NCBI RefSeq assembly: GCF_030915445.1
Contig: NZ_CP133264.1
Location: forward strand, 1,922,001-1,986,000
Direction of reading: 5' to 3'
DNA length: 64,000 nt
Source of the DNA: Clostridium sp. OS1-26
Lineage (GTDB): Bacteria > Bacillota > Clostridia > Clostridiales > Clostridiaceae
Positions 1-9,647 of the stretch are shown here, in pieces. Positions within the stretch are counted from its first letter, which is position 1. Every line of letters starts with the position of its first letter. The notes beneath the pieces were generated by a model. That model was not told the origin of the DNA, did not search any database, and saw only the letters and a program-made list of their open reading frames with translations. The translations under genes and the position numbers were made by a program.

Positions 1-662
1 CTAAGGCAATACTAATACCAGCAGCAGTAACATCAATACTAGCAGGTGTAACAGAACCTATTGAGTTCTCATTTCTGTTTACAGCACCAATATTGTTTGG
101 AGTGCATGCAGTATTAAGCGGACTTGGAATGGTAGCTTTAAATATGTTAAATGTAAGAGCAATAGGACCTAATGGACTTATAGATTTCTTGCTATACAAT
201 CTACCACTAGGTATAGAAAAAACGGGATGGCCTATGTTCGTTTTAGTAGGTATTGTGCAATTTGCAATTTACTACCTAGTATTTAGATTTTTAATAGTTA
301 AACTTAACCTAAAAACTACTGGAAGAGAGGACAGTACTGGAGAAGTTAAACTTTACAGCAAAAATGATTATAAAAATAAAACAGTAGCAGAAAAAGGAAC
401 AGAAACAAAAGATTCAAGTAATGAAGCCCTTGTAATAATAGAAGCACTAGGTGGAAAAGAAAATATTAAAAAAGTGGATAACTGTTATACAAGATTAAGA
501 TTGATTCTTGAAGATACATCAAAGGTTGATGAAGGTACATTAAAAGGTACAGGAGCAGCAGGAGTAATTAAAAAAGGCGAAAATGTTCAAGTAATTTATG
601 GGTTACAGGTAACTAGAATTAGATCTATGGTGGATGAGGCCTTAGGAATCGTAGGAGAGTAA
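1..662 (+). CDS. PTS alpha-glucoside transporter subunit EIICB (5' end outside window)
   Basis: The frame is already open at base 3, so the N-terminus lies before the window. The visible part begins in the EIIC channel domain, with AGVTEPIEFSFLFTAP, a hallmark of the glucose/maltose PTS family. Membrane segments follow to about base 300, then a polar linker. The C-terminal EIIB domain has the phosphorylatable cysteine in VDNCYTRLRL. The protein would import and phosphorylate a sugar at the membrane using phosphate passed on from EIIA. The next two genes, a GH4 6-phospho-alpha-glucosidase and an EIIA, point to maltose or a related alpha-glucoside. The family is certain; the exact sugar is inferred from neighbours. 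Confidence 0.95.
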   Translation, partial: KAILIPAAVTSILAGVTEPIEFSFLFTAPILFGVHAVLSGLGMVALNMLNVRAIGPNGLIDFLLYNLPLGIEKTGWPMFVLVGIVQFAIYYLVFRFLIVKLNLKTTGREDSTGEVKLYSKNDYKNKTVAEKGTETKDSSNEALVIIEALGGKENIKKVDNCYTRLRLILEDTSKVDEGTLKGTGAAGVIKKGENVQVIYGLQVTRIRSMVDEALGIVGE

Positions 663-711
663 TATTAATTTAGATAAAGTATTGGGGTAATTGGGGAATA
701 AAACAAATTAG

Positions 712-2055
<1,344 letters not shown>

Positions 2056-2064
2056 AGGTTTATT

Positions 2065-2550
2065 ATGTTTAAGAATTTATTTAAGAAAAACAAGAATAAG
2101 ATATTTTATGCTTTTTCAGAGGGTGTAAGTGTTGATTTAGGCGATGTTAATGATGAAGTATTCTCACAAAAGATGATGGGAGAAGGAATTGCTATTAAGC
2201 CAAGTGATAATAAAATATATTCTCCTTGTGACGGAACTATTGTCGCAGTTATGAAAGAAAGTAAACACGCAGTTGGCATTAGAACAGAAGATGGAGTAGA
2301 ATTTCTTATACATGTAGGGATTGACACTGTAACTTTAAAGGGTGAAGGCTTTGAACTACACTGTGAGGAAGGAAAAACTGTGAAAAAGGGGGATCTTCTT
2401 TTAACTTTTGATAGAGAGTTCCTTAAACAAAAAGAATTAGATGATACTACTATGCTAGTAATTTCAGAACCTAATAATCATAAAATTGTAAGTCTCCATA
2501 CTAAAAATAGTATGAAAGCTAAAGAAAGTATTTTAATAGAGTATATATAG
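2065..2550 (+). CDS. PTS glucose-type EIIA domain protein
   Basis: A stand-alone EIIA of the glucose family, 161 residues. It takes phosphate from HPr and gives it to the EIIB domain encoded at the start of the window. The core runs from about residue 25 to 150. It contains FLIHVGIDTVTLKGEGFE, whose histidine is the usual phosphorylation site, and the second conserved histidine region near AVGIRTEDG. The N-terminus is short and basic (MFKNLFKKNKNK). It follows the GH4 gene by 9 bp, so translation is probably coupled. A GC hairpin and then a U-tract terminator follow the stop codon, marking the operon end. Confidence 0.95.
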   Translation: MFKNLFKKNKNKIFYAFSEGVSVDLGDVNDEVFSQKMMGEGIAIKPSDNKIYSPCDGTIVAVMKESKHAVGIRTEDGVEFLIHVGIDTVTLKGEGFELHCEEGKTVKKGDLLLTFDREFLKQKELDDTTMLVISEPNNHKIVSLHTKNSMKAKESILIEYI

Positions 2551-2643
2551 GGGTTCTAGTTAGGAACCCCTATATAACTATGTTGGTAATAGTACAATTA
2601 TTAATAAAACAAGCTTTACTTTTGTGTGAAGCTTGTTTTTTAT
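2550..2643 (+). terminator. Terminator region of the alpha-glucoside PTS operon
   Basis: There are two hairpins. The first (2550-2570) pairs GGGGTTC with GGAACCCC but lacks a T run. The second (2608-2640) pairs AACAAGCTT with AAGCTTGTT and ends in six T, a standard intrinsic terminator. Read-through past the first would be caught by the second. Confidence 0.85.
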
Positions 2644-2907
2644 ATTATAGTAGATACTAGGTTCTAATATTTACAGGTGTTTTGACATAAAGAATTAGTA
2701 AAAAATACCGAAAATTAAATAAGTTAGGTTAATTATGTTTTGAGGAGGTTAAAGTCCTAAATGGACTTTAACGGGTAATTTTGCTAGGTAAAAGTTCTAA
2801 ATGAACTTTTACGGGTAACTTGTGAGCGGAAGCGAAAATCTTAAGTTACCCAGTGCCCGAAGGGAAACAAGCAAAATTACCCAGTGTTCCGAGTAAAAGG
2901 AGGAATA
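2644..2907 (+). repeat. Nested double-hairpin element before the chemoreceptor gene
   Basis: This gap has no gene. From 2748 it folds as a two-level structure. Hairpin GTTAAAGTCC/GGACTTTAAC (2748-2772) is followed by an outer stem GGGTAATTTTGC (2773-2784) that pairs with GCAAAATTACCC (2871-2882). Inside the outer stem lies a second copy of the same layout: hairpin GTAAAAGTTC/GAACTTTTAC (2788-2812), then stem GGGTAACTT (2813-2821) with AAGTTACCC (2843-2851). Both copies share the TAAAT apical loop and an ACCCAGTG tail after the closing stem. The outer tail runs into the AAAAGGAGG ribosome binding site. It could be an inserted repeat or a leader RNA; I recognise no riboswitch class. Confidence 0.75.
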
Positions 2908-2914
2908 ATTGCTA

Positions 2915-4675
2915 ATGAAAAAACAAATAAGAAAGACTGAGGGATTAGCAATCAGAACAAAGCTCATTTTGATAGCAGGTTTATTACTTATTATACCTGT
3001 GTTGACACTTGGACTGATTAGTTATGAGGTTGCAAAGCAAGAACTAGAAAATAGCGGTAAAACCTTGCTGAAAAACAGCGTAGAAATGACCTTGCAGGTA
3101 ATTGACCAAAATCAAAAGCTTGTAGATCAGGGAAAGATAACTCTTGGTGAAGCACAGGAAAATGTTAGGCAATACATGTTAGGTAGAAAGAATCCAGATG
3201 GTACGAGAAGTATTAATAAAAATTTGAGCTTAGGACAAAACGGCTACTTATTGGCTTACACCAAAGATGGAACTGAAGCAGCTCATCCTACACTAGAAGG
3301 TAAAAATGTGCTAGAGACAACGGATAAGAAGGATGGGTCATACCTTGTCAAAGAGCAAATAAAAGTAGGAAATAGTGGTGGGGGATATCTAACTTATTGG
3401 TGGACACTTCCTAATTCAGATAAAATAGCACAAAAGATAACTTATCAAAAGGCGGACCCACATTGGGGTTGGATTGTAAGTGCAGGGACATACATGCAGG
3501 ATTTTAATAATGGATCCAATAAAATTCTTTCAACTTTGAGTATTGTACTTTTAGTTCTGCTTATTTTGGGTTCGACTGTGATTATATTACTAGCTAAACA
3601 TATATCTGTTCCAATAAAAAATATTGCTGAAGCTGTAGATGTTGTTGCATCGGGGAATTTAAGTATTCCAGAATTGCACATAAAAAATAGAGATGAAATT
3701 GGTAGGCTGAATCAATCTTTTAGTACTATGATCAAAAATATCAGTGAATTAATAAGTTCAGTTAAGGATTCAGCAAATGTTGTATTTAACTCTTCACAGT
3801 CTTTAGAAAATATTGTAGATGAAAACAACTCTACTATTAATGAAGTTGCAGTGTCAATAGAAGAGATTGCACGGGGGTCTAGTGAACAAGCCAAAGAAAC
3901 TGAAAATGGAGTACTGCGAATAAGAAATCTTGCTGAAAAAATTGAATCGGTTTTAGAGCTTACTGTGAAAACTAACGAAGCTGCAGTTAAAACCGCTGAA
4001 ATCAGTGACAAAGGCTTAGATTCAATTAAATTACTAGCTCAAAAATCAGAGGAGAACAGTAAATCAGTTGAAAAGGCTAGTGATGTAATACAAGAAGTGG
4101 ACAGAAGTTCTGTAGAGATTGGTTCTATAACTGAAGCAATCGGACAAATTTCGGAGCAAACAAATCTATTAGCACTTAATGCTGCTATAGAAGCGGCTAG
4201 AGCAGGGGAGCAAGGAAGAGGTTTTGCTGTAGTTGCTGAGGAGGTTAGAAAACTAGCTTCACAATCAGCGGGCGCTGCGGCTCAGGTAAGAGAGCTAATA
4301 AATGGAATACAGGATAAGTCAAAATTAGCTGTAAGGGCTATGGAGGAAGGAAAAACAATAGCTAGAGATCAAAGCAAAGCTGTAATTGAAACTAAGAATA
4401 TCTTCGATGAGATTCTAAAAGCTGTAGAAAATATTACTGAGGATATAAAAGGTATTAAAGCTTACAGTCTTGAAATGGAAAATGAAAAGAATGAACTAAT
4501 TGGAAGCTTAGAAACTCTTTCAGCTTCTACTGAAGAAAATTCTGCAGCAACTGAACAGGTTTCAGCTACTACAGAGGAGCAATTAGCAAGTATTCAACGG
4601 ATTTCCGCGCATACTCAAGACTTGAACAACCTTGCTAAAAAGCTCAGAGAAGCTGTTGATAGGTTTCAAGTTTAA
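2915..4675 (+). CDS. Methyl-accepting chemotaxis protein with single Cache domain
   Basis: A membrane chemoreceptor that senses an extracellular ligand and controls CheA. Order of parts: TM1 around residues 18-38; a periplasmic-type single Cache domain to about 200 (typical [15 protein letters not shown] and [14 protein letters not shown]); TM2 around 208-228; HAMP; then the coiled-coil signalling domain. The invariant hairpin tip is present ([19 protein letters not shown], then [13 protein letters not shown]). The ATG at 2915 lies 11 bp after AAAAGGAGG; an in-frame TTG at 2909 lies 5 bp after it, so two residues of the N-terminus are uncertain. It is a single-gene unit. The ligand cannot be read from sequence. 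Confidence 0.95.
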   Translation: MKKQIRKTEGLAIRTKLILIAGLLLIIPVLTLGLISYEVAKQELENSGKTLLKNSVEMTLQVIDQNQKLVDQGKITLGEAQENVRQYMLGRKNPDGTRSINKNLSLGQNGYLLAYTKDGTEAAHPTLEGKNVLETTDKKDGSYLVKEQIKVGNSGGGYLTYWWTLPNSDKIAQKITYQKADPHWGWIVSAGTYMQDFNNGSNKILSTLSIVLLVLLILGSTVIILLAKHISVPIKNIAEAVDVVASGNLSIPELHIKNRDEIGRLNQSFSTMIKNISELISSVKDSANVVFNSSQSLENIVDENNSTINEVAVSIEEIARGSSEQAKETENGVLRIRNLAEKIESVLELTVKTNEAAVKTAEISDKGLDSIKLLAQKSEENSKSVEKASDVIQEVDRSSVEIGSITEAIGQISEQTNLLALNAAIEAARAGEQGRGFAVVAEEVRKLASQSAGAAAQVRELINGIQDKSKLAVRAMEEGKTIARDQSKAVIETKNIFDEILKAVENITEDIKGIKAYSLEMENEKNELIGSLETLSASTEENSAATEQVSATTEEQLASIQRISAHTQDLNNLAKKLREAVDRFQV

Positions 4676-4697
4676 ACAATAAATATCTCAAAACTAA

Positions 4698-4727
4698 AGA
4701 ACTGGAGCAGTATTTTGCTCCAGTTCT
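4698..4727. terminator. Bidirectional terminator between the chemoreceptor gene and gatD
   Basis: Perfect inverted repeat AGAACTGGAGCA/TGCTCCAGTTCT with a short T-rich loop, between convergent genes. It lies right after the gatD stop codon and 22 bp after the chemoreceptor stop. Confidence 0.8.
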
Positions 4728-5464
4728 CTATTTATTTCTACTTTCTCTTCTTACAATAAACTCCTTAGCCTTAAGCTCTATGGTATCATCTAAAGGAGCC
4801 AGTTCTATTTCTCCGTATTTATTTGATAAAGCAGTAGATATAAGTCTATCTGCAAACTCTGGATTCTTGGAAAGTAGTGATCCATGGAAGTATGTACAGA
4901 AGCAATTTTTATATATGCATCCTTCATATCCATCTTCACCATTATTTCCGTATCCAGCAATTACCTTACCAAAAGGTTTCAAGTTTCCAATATAAGTTCT
5001 TCCTGAATGATTTTCAAAACCAACGTAGGTTTCATTAAATTCCTCGTTGTGTATAACTGTATTTCCTATAAACCTTACATCGCCACCATCTGTGTAGATA
5101 TCCAAAAGTCCAAGACCATCAAGTTTTTCTCCATCAGGAGTAGTATAGCGTTTACCAAGAAGTTGGAATCCTCCGCATATACATAAAAATACTTTTCCGC
5201 TTTCTATATATTCTATTAGACCAGACTTCTTAGCTTGATTTAAATCTTCAGAAACTATAGATTGCTCATAATCCTGACCGCCACCAAAAAAGCTATATCA
5301 TATATGGAAGGATCAAAGGGATCTCCTAAGGATATGTTGTGAATATTAACTTGTATTCCTCTTTGTTCAGCTCTATATTTTAAAATTAAGATATTACCTA
5401 AATCTCCATATACATTTAATAAATCAGGATATAAGTGACATATATTAAGTTCCAAATTATTCAC
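4728..5464 (-). pseudogene. gatD: GatD-type glutamine amidotransferase, broken by a 1-nt frameshift
   Basis: GatD is the glutaminase partner of MurT; together they amidate D-glutamate in lipid II. The frame from 5464 gives an N-terminus with LNICHLYPDLLNVYGDLGN, then goes wrong after YDIAF. Adding one base in the A6 run at 5286-5291 (T6 in the gene) restores GGGQDYEQS, the catalytic cysteine region FLCICGGFQLLGKR and the C-terminal half, with a histidine in TYFHGSLL. The repaired protein would be about 245 residues, normal for the family. The gene follows murT by 14 bp in one operon. Because the change is in a homopolymer and the rest is intact, a sequencing or assembly error is as likely as real loss. 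Confidence 0.85.
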
Positions 5465-5478
5465 ACCCTTTCAGATTT

Positions 5479-6828
5479 TTACCAAAGCTTTTTAATGTAG
5501 CCTTTACTGTTTAAGAATTTTCTAAAATTAATCATAGCAGTATAAGTAGCAAGTATATATACAGTATCATGCTTACAGTTCTTTATTTCATCAAGAAGCT
5601 TTATATAATTTTCACACATAACAAACTTTTCAGTAGGTAGTCCGGCGATCTTAAGTCGTACTGCCATATCATAAAGCCTTATCCCTGATATCATTATTTT
5701 ATCTATGTCTAATGAAGATAATTTTTCAAAGTTAACGTCCCATATCCACGATACGTCTCTGCCATCTGCATAGTTATCATTTAGCAGTACTGCTAAATTA
5801 AATACTCTTTTATCTAAGCTAATAGTGTTTATTGCTTGATCGTAGCCCGCAGGATTTTTAACTAGAACTATTTTTACATCCTTACCTTCAATATCAAGTA
5901 CTTCCTGCCTACCAAAGCTGCTCTGTATATTCTTAAGGGAATTAATTATTGTTTCAGTATCAACTCCGCAAACCCTTGCCACTGAATAGGCGCAAAGAGC
6001 ATTGTATATATTATATGTTCCAGGTTGGTTTATGTAACACTCATGACCATTTATAACAACGTGGGAGCCTTCAGGTGTCTGTTCTTTAATTTCATCTACA
6101 GTATAATCGAGTTCAGGTCTTTTATAACCACAGTTTTCACAATAAAAGTCTCCCAAATGATTATATGTAAGGTAGTTATACTTATATGGACTCTTACACT
6201 TTTTGCAGAATTTAGCATCGGCATTTATATCAACTATCTTGTTGTTGTCTAATGAACAATTAAAGCCATAGTAAATAGTCCTATTTGGAAGTTCTAAATC
6301 TCCTAGCAAAGACTCATCACCATTTAAAACTAGATTAGCTAAAGGAACCTTCTCGATTCCATCAAGAACTTTTTTCAGAGTAGTATATACTTCACCGTAT
6401 CTATCAAGCTGATCTCTAAATAGATTTGTAACAGTGATAACTTCTGGAGTTACATACTGTGTAAAAAGCGGAACATTTGCTTCATCACACTCAATAACAG
6501 CATATTTTGTAGAAGAACATTTCGCAAAAGAAAAATTTTCAACAAAGCATGAAATTATGCCTGGAAGCATATTTGCGCCTGTATTATTAGTAATTACGCA
6601 TTTTCCTGATTCTTTTAGCATATTATAAATCATGCTTGTAGTTGTAGTTTTTCCATTAGTACCTGTTATAAGTACAACCTTATAGTCTTTACAAATGGTT
6701 TTAAGTATATTCTTATCTAATTTTAAAGCAACCCTTCCCGGGAAATTACTTCCTCCTTTAAATAGAGTCTTGGACAATTTTATTACTATTTTAGAAACTA
6801 CAATACTAACAAAAGACTTTATATTAAT
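5479..6828 (-). CDS. murT: MurT lipid II isoglutaminyl synthase subunit (probable AUU start)
   Basis: A Mur-ligase-like ATPase that activates lipid II glutamate for amidation with GatD. Visible parts are the P-loop VLITGTNGKTTTTS, the four-cysteine zinc ribbon characteristic of MurT (CKKC and CENC, about 30 residues apart) and the C-terminal domain with NPAGYDQAI and LNDNYADGRDVSW. The first standard start in frame is TTG at 6777, but it has no ribosome site. The frame continues upstream with hydrophobic, family-like sequence (KSFVSIVVSKIVIKLSK). An ATT at 6828 lies 8 nt after AAGGGTGG. I therefore propose an AUU start; the alternative is a GTG at 6835 with a 1-nt slip in the A run. Confidence 0.85.
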   Translation of the reverse strand: MNIKSFVSIVVSKIVIKLSKTLFKGGSNFPGRVALKLDKNILKTICKDYKVVLITGTNGKTTTTSMIYNMLKESGKCVITNNTGANMLPGIISCFVENFSFAKCSSTKYAVIECDEANVPLFTQYVTPEVITVTNLFRDQLDRYGEVYTTLKKVLDGIEKVPLANLVLNGDESLLGDLELPNRTIYYGFNCSLDNNKIVDINADAKFCKKCKSPYKYNYLTYNHLGDFYCENCGYKRPELDYTVDEIKEQTPEGSHVVINGHECYINQPGTYNIYNALCAYSVARVCGVDTETIINSLKNIQSSFGRQEVLDIEGKDVKIVLVKNPAGYDQAINTISLDKRVFNLAVLLNDNYADGRDVSWIWDVNFEKLSSLDIDKIMISGIRLYDMAVRLKIAGLPTEKFVMCENYIKLLDEIKNCKHDTVYILATYTAMINFRKFLNSKGYIKKLW

Positions 6829-7053
6829 TTTTCACACCACCCTTGTTTTAATAGAAATCATTGTACAAAGTTAAACTGACTCTTAAATATTATAATACAA
6901 TATTAGTTTTTTTACATCAACAAATATAAAAAAGGAGACCTGTGTATAGAAATAAATGCTCCGGTAATATATACTAATTAATGTAAGAATTTATAGGGGT
7001 ACTAGGATGAGAGTTAACTTATAATGGAGCTACATCAAAATGGAGGTGGTACT

Positions 7054-7497
7054 TTGAAGAGAACTCTAAATATAGCCCATAGGGGATTTAGTGGCATTTA
7101 TCCTGAAAATACAATGTTAGCCTTCAAAAAAGCTGTAGAAGTACAATGTAATGGTATTGAGACAGATGTTCAACTTACTAAAGATGGAGTTGCGGTCATA
7201 TGCCATAATGAAAAATTAGATAGAACTACTGATGGAAGTGGATTTATAAAAAACTACACCTATTTAGAACTATCCAAATTAGATGCAGGTGTGAAAAAAG
7301 ATCATAAATTTTCAGGATGCAAAATACCCACATTAGATGAGTTTTTAGATTATATAAAAGATAAAAATATAGATATAAATGTATATACTGTTAATGAAGA
7401 GGAAGATATGATGAATATGATTAATTTAGGAGTAGATGGGATAATAACTAATTATCCTGACAGATTGAAAGATATACTTTTAAAGACTAATATCTGA
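7054..7497 (+). CDS. Glycerophosphodiester phosphodiesterase with internal deletion
   Basis: GDPD enzymes hydrolyse glycerophosphodiesters to glycerol-3-phosphate. The N-terminus has the catalytic motif AHRGFSGIYPENTM, then GIETDVQLTKDGVAVICHNE and LDRTTDGSG, all intact. The C-terminus has VYTVNEEEDM and GVDGIITNYPDRL. After DEFLDYIKDKNIDIN the sequence jumps straight to VYTVNE, so the middle third of the TIM barrel, roughly 80-90 residues, is absent in frame. The remaining 147 residues compare with about 240 in the family. The start is TTG at 7054, behind GGAGGTGG; an upstream ATG at 7024 has no site. It is probably inactive or has altered folding. Confidence 0.85.
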   Translation: MKRTLNIAHRGFSGIYPENTMLAFKKAVEVQCNGIETDVQLTKDGVAVICHNEKLDRTTDGSGFIKNYTYLELSKLDAGVKKDHKFSGCKIPTLDEFLDYIKDKNIDINVYTVNEEEDMMNMINLGVDGIITNYPDRLKDILLKTNI

Positions 7498-7526
7498 AAT
7501 TTTTACCAATACAATTTAGTAAGGAC

Positions 7527-8399
7527 GTGATTAGACTGAAAAAAGGACATATCTATGCTGCGACATCAGCAATACTATTTGGTACTGCTGGAATATTTGT
7601 AAAGCTTGCCTACAGAACAGGATTAGATTCTGTAAGTTTGCTTATTGTCCAATATATAATTGCAGTATCCCTAATGTTTTTAATAGCTCTTTTACAAGAT
7701 ATAAAAAAGCTTTATGTTAGTAAAAGAGAGCTATTTAGTATGGCTGTTCTTGGTGTAGTGGGAAACACCTTGATGACAGTATTTTATTATAAGGCATTTG
7801 AACACCTTCAGGTAGCAATGGTTACTATGCTTTTATTTACATATCCTATAATAGTGTTCATTTATTCTTCTATATTTCAAAAGCAAAAAATTGAGCCAAA
7901 AAAAATAATGGCTATATTTATGGCTTTTGTAGGGTGTACTCTTACCTTAAATATTTTCTCAGCAGGAGGAGGATACTCAATCAAAGGATTAATTTTTGGA
8001 CTTTTAAGTGCAGTATTCTATGCTTTTATGAATTTATATACAGAAAAGAGGTTGGATAATGCGGATGCATTATCAATAAATGCCTATTCTACACTATTTT
8101 CATTAATAACCTTATTTTTCATGAGAAAGCCTGGGTTTTTACTTGAAAGCAATATAAAATTTGAAAGTCTTGCATACATAATAATTCTTGCAGTTTTGTG
8201 TGAGATAATACCACTTACGTTATTATATACATCCATACAGCATATTGGAGCGTTAAAGGTTTCAGTAATAGGTAACCTAGAGATACCAACCGCTATGATA
8301 GTATCCTTTGTATTCTTAAGGGAGACTATTTCAATTACACAAGTTATAGGAGCAAGTTTAATAGTATATGCTGTATATCTTATTAAAGAACAAAAATAG
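7527..8399 (+). CDS. EamA/DMT-family membrane transporter
   Basis: 290 residues with about ten hydrophobic segments arranged as two repeats of five, the EamA (drug/metabolite transporter) pattern. It opens with LKKGHIYAATSAILFGTAG, and the second repeat opens near SIKGLIFGLLSAVFYAFMN. The substrate cannot be predicted; relatives export amino acids or other metabolites. The GTG start sits very close to AAGGA, so a start a few codons later is possible. It lies 29 bp after the truncated phosphodiesterase gene and ends in a strong terminator. Confidence 0.85.
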   Translation: MIRLKKGHIYAATSAILFGTAGIFVKLAYRTGLDSVSLLIVQYIIAVSLMFLIALLQDIKKLYVSKRELFSMAVLGVVGNTLMTVFYYKAFEHLQVAMVTMLLFTYPIIVFIYSSIFQKQKIEPKKIMAIFMAFVGCTLTLNIFSAGGGYSIKGLIFGLLSAVFYAFMNLYTEKRLDNADALSINAYSTLFSLITLFFMRKPGFLLESNIKFESLAYIIILAVLCEIIPLTLLYTSIQHIGALKVSVIGNLEIPTAMIVSFVFLRETISITQVIGASLIVYAVYLIKEQK

Positions 8400-8426
8400 G
8401 GTATGGCGCTAAGGACGCCATACCCT
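8398..8426. terminator. Bidirectional terminator between the EamA and YitT genes
   Basis: Perfect 11-bp stem AGGGTATGGCG/CGCCATACCCT with loop CTAAGGA. It overlaps the stop codons of both convergent genes. Confidence 0.85.
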
Positions 8427-9303
8427 ATTGTACTGTAAGAGCTCTATTTTTAAAGTTTCCTAAGATGTTATTCACTGGTGATATAGTTACAAATGAGGTA
8501 GGATCTATCTCACTTACAATTTCTTTTAGTGTACTTAATTGATTTCTTTGTATAACTAGATATATAAACTTCTTATTAATGCTTGAGTACCCTCCAACAG
8601 CGTCAAGCACAGTTACCCCTCTTGCCAATCTAGTTTGTATTTCATTAATTATAGAATCTGATTCTTCACAGATTATTACGCATTGTCTTGAAGAAGCAAG
8701 ACTTTCTTGTATAGTATCCATAGTTTTTGATCTAACAAAGCTCATAATAATAGCATACATTACTGAGCGAGGACCCATTACAACTCCAACTAGTATATAT
8801 ACAACAATATCTTGAAGTAAAAGCAGTGTTGAGAGCTGAATTGACTTAAAATTATTATTTATAATTTTTGCAGATATATCTAGTCCACCAGTAGAGCCAT
8901 AGGCTATAAATATAAAGGACATTCCAACGCCAAAAAGTGCGCCACAAAATATAGATGCAAGTAATGTGTCATTAAATTGATTGATTGTAATGAATTTATT
9001 CATATTGTCTATTAAGACAGAGGTAATAACTACCACAAAGATGCTTCTTATTGTGAATTTTTTGCCTAATAGCTTGTATCCAAAAATAAATAAAGGTGCA
9101 TTTATTAACATAGTTGTTAATCCAACCTTAGCTCCAAATATTTTATTTAAGGAAAGTGCTATACCAGTGACCCCGCCGCTTCCGATATTACAAGGTATCA
9201 TAAAGACAGCAGTTGTAAAAGCTAATATTATACTTCCTATTATTAACAATAAGTATTCCATTATTATGCTATTCTTATCAAAAAAGTTCTTTAAGTTGTT
9301 CAT
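8425..9303 (-). CDS. YitT family membrane protein
   Basis: 292 residues. The N-terminal two thirds have five or six membrane helices with the YitT signature (PCNIGSGGVTGIALSLNK and FIAYGSTGGLDISAKI). The C-terminal cytoplasmic DUF2179 domain has about 80 residues (RQCVIICEESDSIINEIQ through VVSEIDPTSFVTI). The biochemical role of the family is not settled. It is a single gene, divergent from pckA, with a GGAGGG ribosome site before ATG. Confidence 0.9.
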   Translation of the reverse strand: MNNLKNFFDKNSIIMEYLLLIIGSIILAFTTAVFMIPCNIGSGGVTGIALSLNKIFGAKVGLTTMLINAPLFIFGYKLLGKKFTIRSIFVVVITSVLIDNMNKFITINQFNDTLLASIFCGALFGVGMSFIFIAYGSTGGLDISAKIINNNFKSIQLSTLLLLQDIVVYILVGVVMGPRSVMYAIIMSFVRSKTMDTIQESLASSRQCVIICEESDSIINEIQTRLARGVTVLDAVGGYSSINKKFIYLVIQRNQLSTLKEIVSEIDPTSFVTISPVNNILGNFKNRALTVQ

Positions 9304-9647
9304 TATGTAACCCTCCTTTAAGTAAAAAAATATTAAATTTGCAATTTATAATTCACGCATAGATGATATTAGCATAAAATGCTTTATTAGACAACATATA
9401 TTATATTAATAATTTGTTACCTTTTAGTTTTGTATAAAATTTGCAAGTACAGGTTGTGAAAAACTTCATATATAGTATAGCACATTTTAATTAGTATAGC
9501 ATTTTAGAGGGTTTATATATTTAGTAGAATATAGTATTGCAATTTATTTATCAAAAACAAAGCAAAAAGGCAAAAATATAATTTTTTTCTTGCATTTTTC
9601 TGTTCTTGGTGTAATATAATAATATATAGTATTTTGGAGGTTACGAA
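9304..9647. promoter_or_regulatory. Divergent promoter region, yitT-like gene / pckA
   Basis: 344 bp of very AT-rich DNA between divergent genes; no gene seen. The best pckA promoter candidate is TTGCAT near 9593 with TAATAT/TATAAT about 16-19 bp downstream. A GGAGG site lies 9 bp before the pckA ATG. No clear operator palindrome was found. Confidence 0.5.

Noticed and set aside
2748..2893. Cyclic-di-GMP riboswitch before the chemoreceptor gene
   Set aside because: Position and neighbour made it tempting, but none of the conserved GEMM sequence is present; the structure is a nested duplicated hairpin.
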